DNA of 64,000 nucleotides, from NCBI RefSeq assembly GCF_052324685.1, contig NC_135218.1:11911858-11975857 (forward strand). Reading direction: 5' to 3'. A model generated the notes under the pieces. That model was not told where the DNA came from and searched no databases. It was given only the letters and a program-made list of their open reading frames with translations. The position numbers and the translations under genes are program-made. This DNA comes from Brachyhypopomus gauderio (lineage: Eukaryota; Chordata; Actinopteri; Gymnotiformes; Hypopomidae). Shown piece by piece: positions 1-11,788 of this stretch (within the stretch, counting starts at the first letter, position 1; every line of letters begins with the position of its first letter).

Positions 1-128
1 AGTAGTCTATTTCGAACAGAGCCACAGTCTCTGGCGGAGATACTGTCCTGCCTACCGGTTCTAATGCACATGCTCTGGCTCCAATTTTCATCTACTGCGC
101 AAGCGCATTCAAGATGGCGGTGTCCGTG

Positions 129-206
129 CGGCCATCTTGGTGGCTTTAAAAGTTCACAATAGGAGTCAACGGCGACGTACCGTCCATTATATATACGGTC
201 ACTGGC
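129..206. repeat. Dispersed repeat end shared with 28634-28711
   Basis: About 78 bases beginning with CGGCCATCTTGGTGG and ending at TATATATACGGTCACTGG recur with few differences at 28634-28711. This looks like one terminus of a dispersed, probably non-autonomous DNA transposon. It lies in the last visible intron, or the 3' side, of klhl10. The family was not identified. The other bases up to about 390 hold no recognisable klhl10 exon. Confidence 0.6.
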
Positions 207-389
207 CAAAATGCATTCGACACCCCCCCCGTAACCGGCCCCTACAGTGATAAAAATAAAATGTGGCCCGTCATCATTTCTATTTGAGTACCCTTGCTCT
301 AGTGTATAGTGGGGAATAAACTCAAGTATGTATTTGAGCATCTGTATGCAGGCATTTCTCAGCTCACTGGTTTGGTAGCACTGAAATTG

Positions 390-390
390 G

Positions 391-475
<85 letters not shown>

Positions 476-490
476 GTGTGTGTGTGTGTG
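390..490. repeat. (GT)n microsatellite
   Basis: About 100 bases of nearly pure GT on the plus strand, with one TTG interruption near 474. In klhl10 sense orientation it is a CA repeat that starts within about ten bases of the exon 4 splice donor. Confidence 0.97.
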
Positions 491-497
491 TTGCCAC

Positions 498-3235
498 CTT
501 GCCATGCAGTGTGGTAGCATTAGCTTTACTGCGCAATTCAATCATGGGTGCAATCATGCTCCACTGGTTTGTTGTCGGGTTGTAGCGCTCTGCCGTGTTG
601 AGGTCTACATAGCCATCAAAGCCGCCCATGGCGTAGATGCAGTCGTTTAGCACGGCCACGGCGAGGCAGCTACGTCTATAATGCATGGGTCCGACCTGTA
701 ACACACACACACCATAAACAACACATACACATCAACCTAACAAACACACACAAACACTAAAAACACACACAACAATCTTGCCCACATGTACACTGTTACT
801 GACCTCATGCCAAGTCTTTGCCACGGGGTCAAACTTTCTTACACTGCTGAAATAATCATCAAGATCTGCTCCTCCCACAATGTACACAAATCCATTCAAA
901 TATGCTGCTCCGTAAGAGGTTCGTGGACTCTCTCCCTCCACTTTTACATTCACCCATCTATCTGCCCTTGTGTCATAAGCCCCAATGGTAATGTTGGGAC
1001 TATCAACACCCCAACTACCTATAGCAAATAGGATGGTGTAGGGCAGGCGTGGGCGGGACAGAGGGTTTCTTAGGGTAGATGGTTCACTTTTGTCGACACT
1101 GTTGATCCAGGCGTTCACCGCATTGATGACTGGTTTACAGTCCTCACTGTCTTTCACTAAAGCATTGCCCTGTACATTGTTCGTGAAGTACTCCGATTCC
1201 ATCAGTGCCATTCTCACCTGGATAAAAAAATACTTGCCTTGAAAACTATTACCATTCTTATTTCATTTTATAATGACGGTGGAGACATGTAGGACATTAT
1301 GCCAGCAATGCCTCTTTCAGACCTTTGACAACAAAGCAGCGATGTATCCCTTCCTTTGCTGAGGCGCATGGCTGACCCAGCGCAGGACGGCCTCAAACAC
1401 CACCTCTTCCTTTTTGATGTTGAGGTCGTCCTTCTCAATGATGCCACACAGCTGGGTCAGCGGCACCTCCAGGAACTCTTCTGACACACGTGCGACCTCT
1501 TCAAAGTGGTGGAGGATGAACAGGTGGGCTTTCTGTCGCAGGTCCGGGCACCAGTAAGTGTCAGCCAGTTTATAGATGCCTATGCAGTTCTCCACACCCA
1601 GCTGAGCTTCTAGGAACTGGCAGCAGGCACGTACGAGGCCCGAGACTAAGAACTGGTCTGCAGCTGCTAGCAGCTCCTCCACATTGTCTTCATTTATGGG
1701 CACTGAGAGTGTGTAGGCATAATCAACGATCAGCTGCATCATTTGTGGGGAGACGCCAGGGATGTTGTAGACACGCTTCTCTGGAGGGCTCCAGCCACCG
1801 GTGAACAGTGTCCTGTGGAGGAAGGATACAGGTCACCCTTAAGTGTTTGAGTTTGTAATTTGATGCCTTTGGAATAAAAAAAATGTAATCTATTTATTTA
1901 TTATTCTTATGTTCTGGATCATGAAGTGGGCTCTGGGGGAAATGTAGCCTCACAGGTTCACTGTGATCATAATAAAACTTCAAAAAAAATAAGCTGTAAA
2001 AAAAACAAAAATATATTTACAAAAATATATGTGACAATCATTGGCAGTCATAGAAAGGTCTTATGAACAAATTCTAACTTGTAGATTTAGATTTTTAATT
2101 TTAGTTTGTAGGAATGCTTAAGTGGTTATCCATGCCTGCATGTTTCACTGGTGAATGAATATGAGATGACATACAAGTCAAAGTGAAGTCTCCCAGTCAT
2201 CCAGCAACCAATCAGAGAATGCATAAATACATACACGAGTTCCAGATTTAAAATAAAGGTCTGGCTAAGTCTGCCAGGAAGCTACAATTGGCCTGAGGTC
2301 TGGTCTTTCAGCAGGACAAACTCCCAAGTATATCTCAGCATCCATCAGTGGGTTCATGATAAAAGAATCAAGTTTTTATCATGTCCATCTGAATCTCCAG
2401 ATCTGAACCCTACTGGAAACCTGTGGAGTGAATCCACAAGCAAGGACCCAGGACTCTGATCTAGAGAGATTCTGTACAGAGGAATGGGCCCAGGATTCTG
2501 ATCTAGAGAGGTTCTGTACAGAGGAATGGGCCCAGGATTCTGATCTAGAGAGGTTCTGTACAGAGGAATGGGCCCAGGACTCTAATCTAGAGAGGTTCTG
2601 TACAGAGGAATGGGCCCAGGACTCTGATCTAGAGGTTCTGTTCAGAGGAATGGGCTCAGACGCTTGTCCTGGGCTCTCTCACTCCATCTAGCATTACTGG
2701 TGTATGGCTGCTGTTATGTTGACTTAGGGAGGCTGGAGGCTACATAATAAAATTCTAAATGTAGGATTGTCTCACTTTTTATCTGATTTTGAGAATGATG
2801 ATCATCTTAGTCATTGACATTTCACTAGAAGGTTATTAAGATTAGTTCTAATCCTAATCATGAAATCAGACTTTTAAACTCTTAAGGTAATATTATTAAG
2901 TTATTTTCCATTTATGAAAATTTTCTTATGGAAAAAACATTATCTTATATCCAATACATTTGGGGTTAATAACAACTAATAACGATATAATCTTTTTTAA
3001 CACTAGAAATTAACATCTTCATATCAACCTCTGAAATAGGCCTCTCTCACCTGAAATAGTCACTACAGACACAAAGGACGATCTTGTGAGCACTGATCTC
3101 TACATCTTTGAACTTGAGGATCACGTCACAGAGTTTTCCCTCCAAACGAAGATCGTTGAAGGCAGTACAGGACATAGCACTCATTTTGCGCTCCATGTGA
3201 CGTTGCCCGTGGGACACCTCTGCTTGCTCATTCAT
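498..3235 (-). CDS. klhl10: klhl10, Kelch-like protein 10 (5' part, four coding exons; 3' end outside window)
   Basis: Kelch-like BTB adaptor for Cullin-3 ubiquitin ligases; in mammals KLHL10 acts in spermatids. The exons read on the minus strand are 3235-3051 (start ATG, BTB onset with LRLEGKLCDVILKF), 1812-1323 (rest of BTB and BACK; ADQFLVSGLVRACCQFLEAQ), 1217-804 (linker and first Kelch blade; NPLSRPRLPYTILFAIG) and 695-498 (Kelch blades; IYAMGGFDGY). All boundaries are GT-AG and the phases agree, giving 429 residues against about 608 in mammalian KLHL10, so roughly three Kelch repeats are missing to the left. The start is the ATG at 3235; an in-frame GTG just upstream is not needed. The intron 1 splice site is split within an Arg codon (YF-R), as I recall for KLHL10. 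Closest by memory to KLHL10 rather than other KLHL proteins. The paralogue (fish have several klhl10 genes) cannot be told. Confidence 0.88.
2270..2440 (+). pseudogene. Tc1/mariner transposase relic in klhl10 intron 1
   Basis: The reading includes FQQD-like and SESPDLNPTGNLW segments, which match the conserved C-terminal DDE region of Tc1-like transposases (usually SPDLNPIENLW). The catalytic Glu position reads Gly, and frameshifts separate the pieces, so it is a dead fragment. It runs directly into a minisatellite. Confidence 0.6.
2446..2655. repeat. 42-bp minisatellite, five copies
   Basis: Five tandem copies of a 42-base unit built around CTGATCTAGAGAGGTTCTG. The period is a multiple of three, so it stays open as a 14-residue repeat on the plus strand. 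That ORF is incidental, because it lies in a klhl10 intron next to a Tc1 relic. Confidence 0.9.
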
Positions 3236-3844
3236 TGTCACCAGTTTTGGACACGTGTGAGTTTAGCTAGGACTTCCTTCAACACTGTTAAGATTGTTAA
3301 ATATAATTCTAATAGCCACATAAGACTCAAGAGAGTTCCGGAATGAATCTCTATTACATCATAGTAACTCTATTTACATCATAGTAACAATATGTTGATG
3401 AGGTGAGCTTTATGTGCTTCATAAGGTCTGTCTTGAGTGCCTAATTTAAGGCAATGACAGAGTACACATTTCATGCAATAGCCAGTGCCATACTTTCACA
3501 TTGAAATCACAGTTACAGTTAAATGGGAGGGGAAACATATTTTTTTACAAAATTCCTAACTGTAAATACAAGTTCAGTGTTTGTAACAACCAGATGAAGC
3601 TTAAAGGGAACCCTGGCTGGTAACACTTGTAAGCCTTAATATGCTGTAATTAAATTATTAAGACATGTTGTAAAAAAAATCACAAAAGCAGCAGATTTAT
3701 TTACAAATCAACGCTTTTATTCGAAATATTTGACATATGGGCGCAGCCATGTTTTCTGACGCGCAATGCCTGCTGGGTAGATGACGTCAAATGGTTGCAG
3801 CGCGCTAAACTTAGCTACCTTAAAGAAAACCAAGCCACACTGTG

Positions 3845-4671
3845 TTGCCGTTGGATGTTATTTCCAGTCGAAAGGCAGTGGGAAGACTGATATTAGTCTT
3901 CACAGTTTTCCCAAAGATAAAAATTTGTGAAGCAGCGTGTGGACGAACACAGCTACCAAAAGACCCGCGGCTCTGCTCACTTCAGTCCCGATGCGTTTGA
4001 GTCATTCAGTAGACCCCAACTGGTGAGAGAGTTGACGGATGCTGTTGGTTTTAAACATAGACTAAAACACAGTGCAGTGCCCACAGTTTTCCCACACAGA
4101 AAGTCCAAAAGCCCCAGAATGTGGAGCGAGAACCGCACGAAGAAACGTGAACATAAATATGCACTGGATTCTCTCCTGGCGTCCCGGCAACAACGTTTAC
4201 CGCTAACGTTTACTGCTTCTCCCTCGTTTACCGCTAACGTTTACTGCTTCTCCCTTGTTTACCGCTAACGTTTACTGCTTCTCCCTCGTTTACCGCTAAC
4301 GTTTACTGCTTCTCCCTTGTTTACCGCTAACGTTTACTGCTTCTCCCTTGTTTACCGCTAACGTTTACTGCTTCTCCCTCGTTTACCGCTAACGTTTACT
4401 GCTTCTCCCTTGTTTACCGCTAACGTTTACTGCTTCTCCCTTGTTTACCGCTAACGTTTACTGCTTCCCCCCTCGTTTGCGGATCCTGAACTTGAAGGTA
4501 CAGCATTAGCGGTCATTGATAAATCTGACGATCTGCTAGATACGAATCAATTACAGATAGTCGAGGAGTCCGTAGGTGTACAGTGTTCTCCATCCAAGAC
4601 GGATAACGCAACTCAAACAGACATGACTTTTACATCAGATGTAGCGGCCAAAAAGATTAGGGTTAATTAAA
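3845..4671 (+). pseudogene. THAP-domain transposase 5' remnant
   Basis: Residues CVAVGC open a THAP zinc finger (C-x4-C), followed by LHSFPKDKN. A frameshift near 3930 then moves the frame to FSPDAFESF and the diagnostic AVPTVFP box. The third zinc ligand appears as Gly (GSAHF where CSAHF or CSEHF is usual), so the finger is broken. A nine-copy minisatellite interrupts the ORF. Beyond it, about 60 open codons resembling the acidic linker of THAP transposases (ATQTD motif) run to a stop near 4670. The catalytic domain is absent. Confidence 0.7.
4190..4480. repeat. 31-bp minisatellite, nine copies
   Basis: Nine tandem copies of a 31-base unit (GTTTACCGCTAACG followed by TTTACTGCTTCTCCCT, last base C or T) sit inside the THAP remnant. 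The period is not a multiple of three, so successive copies cycle through all frames and TAA in CTAACG becomes an in-frame stop. Confidence 0.95.
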
Positions 4672-5012
4672 TGTGAATCACAACATATTAGCCTGTCACT
4701 AATCACTACTAGACATGTATAAAAGAAAGCCCTGTGACCTTATATGCGACGTCAATCTTCAATAAGAGCTCGCTACACGTTATTAGAAATACCGGTAAGA
4801 CAAAAGTTACGGCCAGTCACTGCAACCATTTGACGTCACTACCTGCTGCGCCCGTCAGCAGTTATAAAAATGGCGACCTACGTGCAGCGGGATTTTACAG
4901 AAAATCTAATAAATCTGCTACTTTTTGTGATTTTTTACAACGTGTCTTCATAATTTAGAGTAATTACACGATATTAAGGCTTACATATGTTATCAACCGG
5001 GGTTCCCTTTAA

Positions 5013-6330
5013 AAGTAGCTTGTAGTGTCTTTGGCCTATGTTATACTTTATGTAATGATTTCAACTAACACACACCACAGCTTTGCTACCTCTGGACATA
5101 ATGGTTGGCCCCTGTCCGCAGACACAAATATTTTGCATTGAAATACTTTAAATTAGGCTTTTGATTGTATTATCTGAATAGAAATATTGGGTGAAAAGAA
5201 TGTGTGGATCCATCGCGGGGATAAAATATTTAGGGGGAAATACTGGTCAGCGCGGCCATACTGGAAGTCATATTTTTCATAATTAGGATAGCAGTACGTT
5301 TTAAAAAATGTCTGCTTATTATCCAAATGTTTAATCCGCGAGAAAAACACCCGAGAGCGTGTTGCAGTTGGCATCCGCACTGCTAGGTATTGGAGTTTGT
5401 TTATTAATGTTCTGGCTGTATATTTTCCCTCAGCAGTACTAGGCGGTGCCTCAAAACGTAAACAAAGGGGAGAATTAACCAAGCGGGCTGCTCGCCTTCG
5501 AAGTCCACCCGTCTTTGAAGAACCAGAACACCGTACCGCGACACACTCCGTTCTACCCAGCAACAAAGCGGCGGCGTTCGGTTCCTCCGAAAACTGGGAC
5601 TTTTATCCGCGCGAACGGACCGAGCCCGACGAGCCCTGCAGAACCGTGCAGAGCGCGAGGCTTCGCGCACCCGGTGCAACGTCGCCCTTTCCTTCAATAC
5701 GGTTATACAACAGAAAGGAGCAATAACAAGGGTGTGTGTGGTCCAGAGGCGGTCTTTGCATAGAGGCGTGGCTAGGCAACTGCCTTGGGCCCCTCCCACT
5801 GTAGCCCACTGTAGGGGCCCCCTGATTAGCTGACTTCTTTCTCGCATATTAATGTTGATGGGCCCCCTAGTTAAATTCGCCTTGAGCCCCCAAATTGCTA
5901 AGTCCGCCACTGGTGTGGTCTGAGCTTAAAATACTGCGTGGAAGTCCGATCAGGAATAAAAAAGCGAGCCGTTTGACTGAAGGGATGATGGGCAATGAGA
6001 GGGAGGTGAGGCGGGACCCGCTCCAATGCAGAGAGAAAGAAGAGCGTACATTTACCACTACATTTACCAGATCGTACATTTACCACTACATTTACCAGAT
6101 CGTACATTTCCCAGTGGATTTAATTGGGTTATTAATGGTTTCAATCGTTTTCATATTTTGCGGTAAAACAAAGTTACTGCCGTTCTCTACAGCGTTGAAT
6201 ACTGTCAGAGCCACAAGCTCTTGTGATAAATAGGTAGATAGATAGACCTATTAAGTTTTTTCTAGGGTCTGTAGTTGTAACTGGTGAATCCAGGGACGGG
6301 TGAGGATAACATTCGCGCCAGGGCTGAAAA
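5013..6330. other. No gene recognised; short repeats
   Basis: Overlapping short ORFs on both strands between 5150 and 5910 match nothing I know and look like chance openness of GC-rich sequence. Around 5780-5905 a block of GGGCCCCCT-rich sequence ending AAGTCCGCCACTG resembles dispersed fish repeat tails. At about 6050-6108 a roughly 30-base unit containing CGTACATTTACCAC is repeated twice. Confidence 0.5.
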
Positions 6331-6334
6331 GGTT

Positions 6335-6835
6335 GAAGATGAAGTTGTAAACGCTTGTCGTTTGAGTCTACCCTGTGCTTTAGCCCATGTTAGAAAATAA
6401 AAACACGTGAACCCTGGTATTTTTACCATTTTCGCTGCTGATGTATTTATTGGTTCATTAAGACGTAATGGTTTTGACTGAGCCATCTGGAATGGCGAAA
6501 GCGGCCTCTCGCGTTTAAGGATCTGGCTCCATACATTGAATCCATTGACAGAGCCCGTAAGGTGACATCATGTAAAAAATAATAATAACGCGTGGCCACG
6601 ACTTACTAACGCGTGGGAACGAGATACTAATGTCGCCTTTCACACGCGGCAACAAAGTTTATTTTTTCACAGCAAAGCAAGCAGATCCCAGGGATGTTCG
6701 CGAACTGACTGCCCAAGGAAGGTAAACCTGGCTTTATATAAAGTAATACTTAATTATCTTGTTCACACGCGTTAATTATCTCGTTCGCACGCGTTAGTAA
6801 GTCGTGGCCACGCGTTATTATATTTTTTACATGAT
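6335..6835 (+). repeat. Composite dispersed repeat, copy 1 (lacks the nested MITE)
   Basis: This stretch matches 44412-45556 on the same strand: a common left part (AAACGCTTGTCGTTTGAG onward), then the junction TTTAAGGATCTGG, then the GAGCCCGTAAGGTGACATC element. At 6515-6525 the sequence runs straight through where the second copy carries a 611-base insertion, so it is a natural empty site for that MITE. The right end is recombined (about 6825-6840), with TGATGTCATG replacing the expected terminus. Confidence 0.8.
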
Positions 6836-6839
6836 GTCA

Positions 6840-8560
6840 TGTAAAAAATACACCCATGACGTCACATGTCCCGCCGTATACCCATGACGTCACATGTCAA
6901 CGCCCCGTATCCCCATTACGTCACATGCCCCTATGTCTTCTCACCTTTTTAACCCCTGACCCATTTTCATGCCTGGTTTATAAAAAGACACGTTTACTGT
7001 GACGACGGCAGCACTTCATGTGTGAGCCCATGCCGCTTAAAGCACCGCGATAACCGTCGGTGAAAAGTTGAGAGCGCATTTCAGAGTTCCCAACGCACCC
7101 AAATTTGCCCCCGCGCTGTGAAATCTCGGTAAAGCGAAGAATGGAATTGCGCCAAGTGACATATGAAACTCCTCCTGTTGTAGAACCCCCTCCCTCCACC
7201 AGCCCAACCAGCGCCACCCTCACAGCACCATCCTCACGCCTCCATCAGCGCGCAGGCTCCCTCTCCCCCCGACGTCTGGCCATCTTAACGGTTCGTGTTC
7301 TGAAACAAACCAATGCTTCAATGGACGTGGTTGTTTTGACCTATTTCTTTGTATTATGACAGAGACCGAAAAAAATCTCGAATCACAATGATACCAAATT
7401 TGCACTAAGATTGTATTTCAGCTACTTATTTAAAATTATACGGTTTCCATAACCTACAACAATTTTAATAGTTTTAAGACATGGTTTAAATTGCTTTTGT
7501 AACCACATTGTGTAGAAAATGTATTTACAGTATTTAGAGGCTATGATATTTACCCTTATATGACCCTAGTCATATAATTCCATGAGCAATTATTGTACCC
7601 CAAACAAAGCAGTATAGAAGTTAGCATGACTGGCAAAAATTTAGCCTGTATACATTCAGTTGTTTATTTCAACTGTATTCTACTCTATCTCCATAGTTCA
7701 CATTCCTGTTTGATAGGCTTTTCGCCCACACACCCTTATCGCTGCTGGGGAGACCTGCCATTTCTGTGTCTCACAAGCGGGTCTATCTGTGCATGTCAAA
7801 ACAAAATTTCAAAGGAAGCCCCGACCACAGTGGTTCCTTGTTGACAGCTTGTGTCAGTGAGCTGTTTAAGGTAAAGGACAGAAGCATTGCTGCTTGGAGA
7901 TCTGTCACCACACAGCCCGATCAGCGGTCCAGCGATAGAGTAAAGAGGCTCTCAGTGAAACGGTGCATTAGTCACCTGACACTGGAAGACCAGAGAAATC
8001 AGTGGACTATTAAATGGATTTATGGAAGATATTGAGATTTTTTGCAAAGATGGCAGTGATCAATTGCATGTAAAATGATTTTCAGACATCACTTTGCTGT
8101 TTGCAAAATATTCCATTCTTGAGACATGGCATAACAGCAAATAATAAAACCATCAGTTAACTAACTTAAGAGAGCGTAGCATTGTCTGAAAAAAGATTAT
8201 TAGCATATAAGCACAGCTATAGAGCAGGAGGGCAGTTATCTGCTCTGATAAACAAATTATTTGGTGTATTTAGTTGGAAATAGGCTTTGTCTTCTAATGA
8301 CCTGGTATCATGTTTTAATGTTTTTTTCCTGCATGTTTCCAACATGATGTAATCAGATCTACCTTTAGACCATGGGTTAAAGTTCTCCGTCACTACGACG
8401 GATTTCCGTCATTTGATTTTTTTGGGGAAAAAATCCGTCAAATCATAATAAACAACACACGCGCGTGCTATCTGTTTTGTGGCCGAAATATGATTCTCAC
8501 TGGCGCTCATTAGCGCTGGATGGATGACGGCGGTGTCATTTGATTGACTTGCGGTTCATT
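6840..8560. other. No gene recognised
   Basis: At 6845-6930 the motif CCATGACGTCACATG or close variants recurs three times. ORFs at 6978-7405 on both strands and at 7593-8035 have no recognisable domains, no codon-like repeats and no flanking splice logic. The rest is AT-rich and featureless to the eye. Confidence 0.5.
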
Positions 8561-8589
8561 CCGCCTTCAGATTTGCGGACATTACGTAG

Positions 8590-9157
8590 AAAGGTTTTTT
8601 ACCCCCCTCCTGCCTAGCGTGACCGTAGCGCGCGACTCCGTACACCTGCGCGAACGGCGGAGGCTACTTGCTGCGTCACATTCTTTTGCAGTGTTGTCCG
8701 AAACGATATGTGGTAGTATAAAGAAACACCCCTCAAAAACAGGGGAATGAACATTTACCTGACCAATTGTTGCATTAGTGCTAGAATTTGTGCTAAAGTA
8801 CTTTAAAATGCTTGAAAATGTAACTACTTCGTTTCACAACAAATAGCTATCTGACTGAACAATTCTCTTGTATTACGTTAACAAATACAAGCCTCTTGTA
8901 ATTCCAGGACGAAACATGAGAGAACGTGAAGACGTTAAGATTGGGCGTTTTGAAAATAAACAACCATTAAATAATTTGATAAAAAGCGAATTATTTCGAA
9001 TCATTTCGAGTATATGTATAAATATTTAACTTAATTAAATTTAACGTTGAAAACGTGTTGAAATGGACCTTGAAGGTGACGTACAAGTGCTTTAATTCCA
9101 CCTTGTAAAGGTGTATGAACCCGGCAAACATGACTGCGCTGAAGCGCTGCGCGCGCG
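8590..9157 (+). mobile_element. Harbinger-like MITE family, copy A (3' end overwritten)
   Basis: It begins with the family's GACCGTAGCGCGCGACTCCG subterminal motif. It carries the internal block GGACGAAACATGAGAGAACG through AAAGTGCTTTAATTCCACC, shared with the copies at 9159-9956, 16620-16985 and 44586-45196. It is cut off where copy B starts. Short ORFs inside are not conserved between copies. Confidence 0.65.
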
Positions 9158-9158
9158 A

Positions 9159-9956
9159 AGCCTGGTTGCGAGCGACCGTAGCGCGCGACTCCGCCCACCT
9201 CGCGCGACCCTGCGCGAGCGGTGTAGGCGTTTATACTTTCGCGAACGTCGCTGCAGTGGTCTCCGAAACGATAGGTGGCGATAGGTGGCAGTGGAGAATA
9301 AAAAACCTCTGCAAAACCGGGGAAAGAACATTTTTACCTGACCAGAGACCGTATATATACATTAGGTATCAAACATAAATATGGCTTTGCAATGTTGTCC
9401 GAAACGATATGTGGTAGTATAAAGAAACACCCCTCAAAAAAAGGGGAATGAACATTTACCTGACGCATTTTGATGTTGCTTTGTGTTTCAGGTTTGAAAA
9501 GTGCTGGAATTTAGGCTAAAGTACATTAAAATGTTGAAATTACGTTAACTTGTAATTCCAGGACGAAACATGAGAGAACGTGAAGACGTTAAGATTGAGC
9601 GTTTTGAAAATAAACAACCATTAAATAATGTGATAAAAAGCGAATTATTTCGACTATATGTATTAATATTTAACTTAATTATGTTTATCGTGCTGTAAAA
9701 TATTGAAATGGACCTTGAAAGTTCCGTACAAGTGCTTTAATTCCACCTTGTTTAGGTGTATGAACCCTGCAAACATGACTTTGTCGATCGCGCTGAAGCG
9801 CGGCGCGCGCGCGAAGTTACAAAATTCGAGAGGTGCACGACCTCGCGCCGCGACAGCGCGCGAGGCCCTCGCGCACGGGCGGAGCCACAGCGATTACGTC
9901 ATTTTCGCCGCGCGGACCCTCGCGCCGCTCGCGGCGCGTCGAGTATAAACCAGGCT
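9159..9956 (+). mobile_element. Harbinger-like MITE family, copy B
   Basis: The left end reads AGCCTGGTTGCGAGCGACCG (the family end minus about ten bases) and the right end reads GAGTATAAACCAGGCTT. About 800 bases lie between, with very GC-rich, CGCG-dense subterminal zones and an AT-rich centre. An additional partial right end follows directly at 9957-10113, again ending AAACCAGGCTTAA, as if ends had been duplicated by nested or aborted transposition. Confidence 0.7.
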
Positions 9957-10113
9957 TAAACCAGGCTTTAGTTACTAAATTCGAGAGGTGCACGACTGCG
10001 AGGCTCTCGCGCACGGGTGGAGCCAGCTCGATTACGTCATTTTCGGCGTGCGGACCCTCGCGCTGCTCACGCCACTCGTGCTGCGTCATGTATAAAGGAT
10101 TAAACCAGGCTTA

Positions 10114-11716
10114 ACATGGATGGTGTTGTTCTGTTTGTATTTAAAAGCTCTATCCAGTGGTGTGATTTAATTTGCCATTTTTGGACATTACATTTTTTTG
10201 TAACATACCTACTTAAAGCAGGTAATCTTACGGCTTATGTTTTTGCGATAGTGAATCTGATAAAAACAAGAGAGCTTCATACCTTTTAAAACTCACCAGG
10301 ATTCACTAAATTTGACTTGATCTTTAAATAATTTTCTGGAAGAGGACCCCCAGATAACTCCCATTAAATACACATTTAATACATTTATTGCTCAGGTGTT
10401 CATTCTCTCTTCTGTCCTTACACAGGCTGTTTAGATAAATATACTTTATAAATGTGTTTATTGTGTAGAATTAGGCAAAAGAGGCCGTGTCCCAACTACA
10501 CCACATTTTCAGTAATTGCTGGCATTGTCTTTTGCCAGGAAAAATTTTCAGTCAAATGAAAATTTCTTGCTTTAACCCATGCTTTAGACAGTTGACACGT
10601 TGCGTTGCCTCTGCATGGCGGTCATATGCCTTCTGATATTTTCACGCTGTAGACAATGAAAATTATGTAAGCAATGCAGTTTCAATCAGCAATCATGTTT
10701 TTGCTCTTTCTCATGGTAGAATTTAAAGAAGCTCTCTGCAGTTGTAACTCACAGATATTATCAGTCATAGTGATCCGTACCCCAGTGTGTGGGCACGCAC
10801 CTCACCCTTGGCATCAAACAGATTCACTCAGCTTCTGTCACAGAGGAATTACATTTGTCTTTGAAGTGGAAGCGTCCATGTTTGCTTCTGGTGCTTGATT
10901 AAACTTTATTTGGTTGCAGTATTGCTCTTTTACTGAATATTTCAGTGCTTGTGTATTTGTTTTTAAAAATGCCAGTGGATGTCTGTTTCATTTAGGAAAG
11001 ACAAGCCATTAAAGCAGACACTTTCTGTCAATTAGTCTCTGTTTCTGCCAAGATGTAGGGACACACAGGAGAGAAAAAATACAGAAAATTGTTAAGCACC
11101 CTCTCAACATCTCTAAGGCTTATCATGGTTTACCATGATGACAGAATGTAAAGACTGCACAGAGGCATAATTGAATTCAGAGACTTCTATCTACTACAAT
11201 AGCAAATACCTAGTAATCCCGTAAGTATCATAAGACACTAAGTACCACCAGCAGTGTTATGCTTAAGATATGTACAGTGTTTATATTATCATTTGTTATA
11301 TTGTGGATGATTTCTTCATGCTTTTGTTTTGCCCGATTTTCTGCTTAATCGTTCACAATACAATCAGTGTAATTAGCAAAAGGAAAGCAGTGTCACCTTC
11401 TGAAAAAGGGGCTGCCGTTTCTTTTAAACAGTGAATTACGGGTTTGCAAGTTCTGTGTTGTAACCTACCAGTGCAAGTTCACTAGCTCGAGTGTGTTGGC
11501 CAGTTTCTCTGTGTAATTGCAAACACACTGCAAGCTATTAAACACAGGCATGGCCTCTGGGAGAAATGCATACATGCGTGTCAAATAAATGCAAAGTTTT
11601 ATGCTGGTTCTTTTTGCATTTCTTAATTTTTCTTTGTGACAATATGACAATAAAGTTGAAAGTTGAATTGAGTTCTAGATCTCTTCCATGCCCCCTTTCT
11701 AAGACATGTGTGTGTT

Positions 11717-11788
<72 letters not shown>

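Larger units (their letters stand above)
3605..5008 (+). mobile_element. Kolobok-like DNA transposon, TTAA target duplication
   Basis: The 1,404-base element is bounded by TTAA on both sides (3601-3604 and 5009-5012). It has inverted termini starting AGGGAACCC, similar over about 100 bases, plus a further inverted pair around GACGTCAAATGGTTGCAG (near 3781 and 4840). TTAA duplication, AGGG termini and an internal THAP coding region together are the marks of the Kolobok superfamily. It lacks most of a transposase and would be non-autonomous. It lies about 360 bases upstream of the klhl10 start codon. Confidence 0.75.

Noticed and set aside
309-650. ORFs of repeated Cys-Val or Thr-His over GT/CA tracts (also at 11.5-11.9 and 17.0-17.4 kb)
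   Set aside because: Pure consequence of dinucleotide repeats; they lie in introns or intergenic DNA and have no conserved flanks.
2428-2691. Plus-strand 87-residue ORF with 14-residue repeats
   Set aside because: It is the translation of a 42-bp minisatellite inside a klhl10 intron and next to a Tc1 relic.
5153-5910. Several overlapping ORFs up to 168 codons on both strands
   Set aside because: No domain, no splice context and no preferred strand; GC-rich DNA often stays open by chance.
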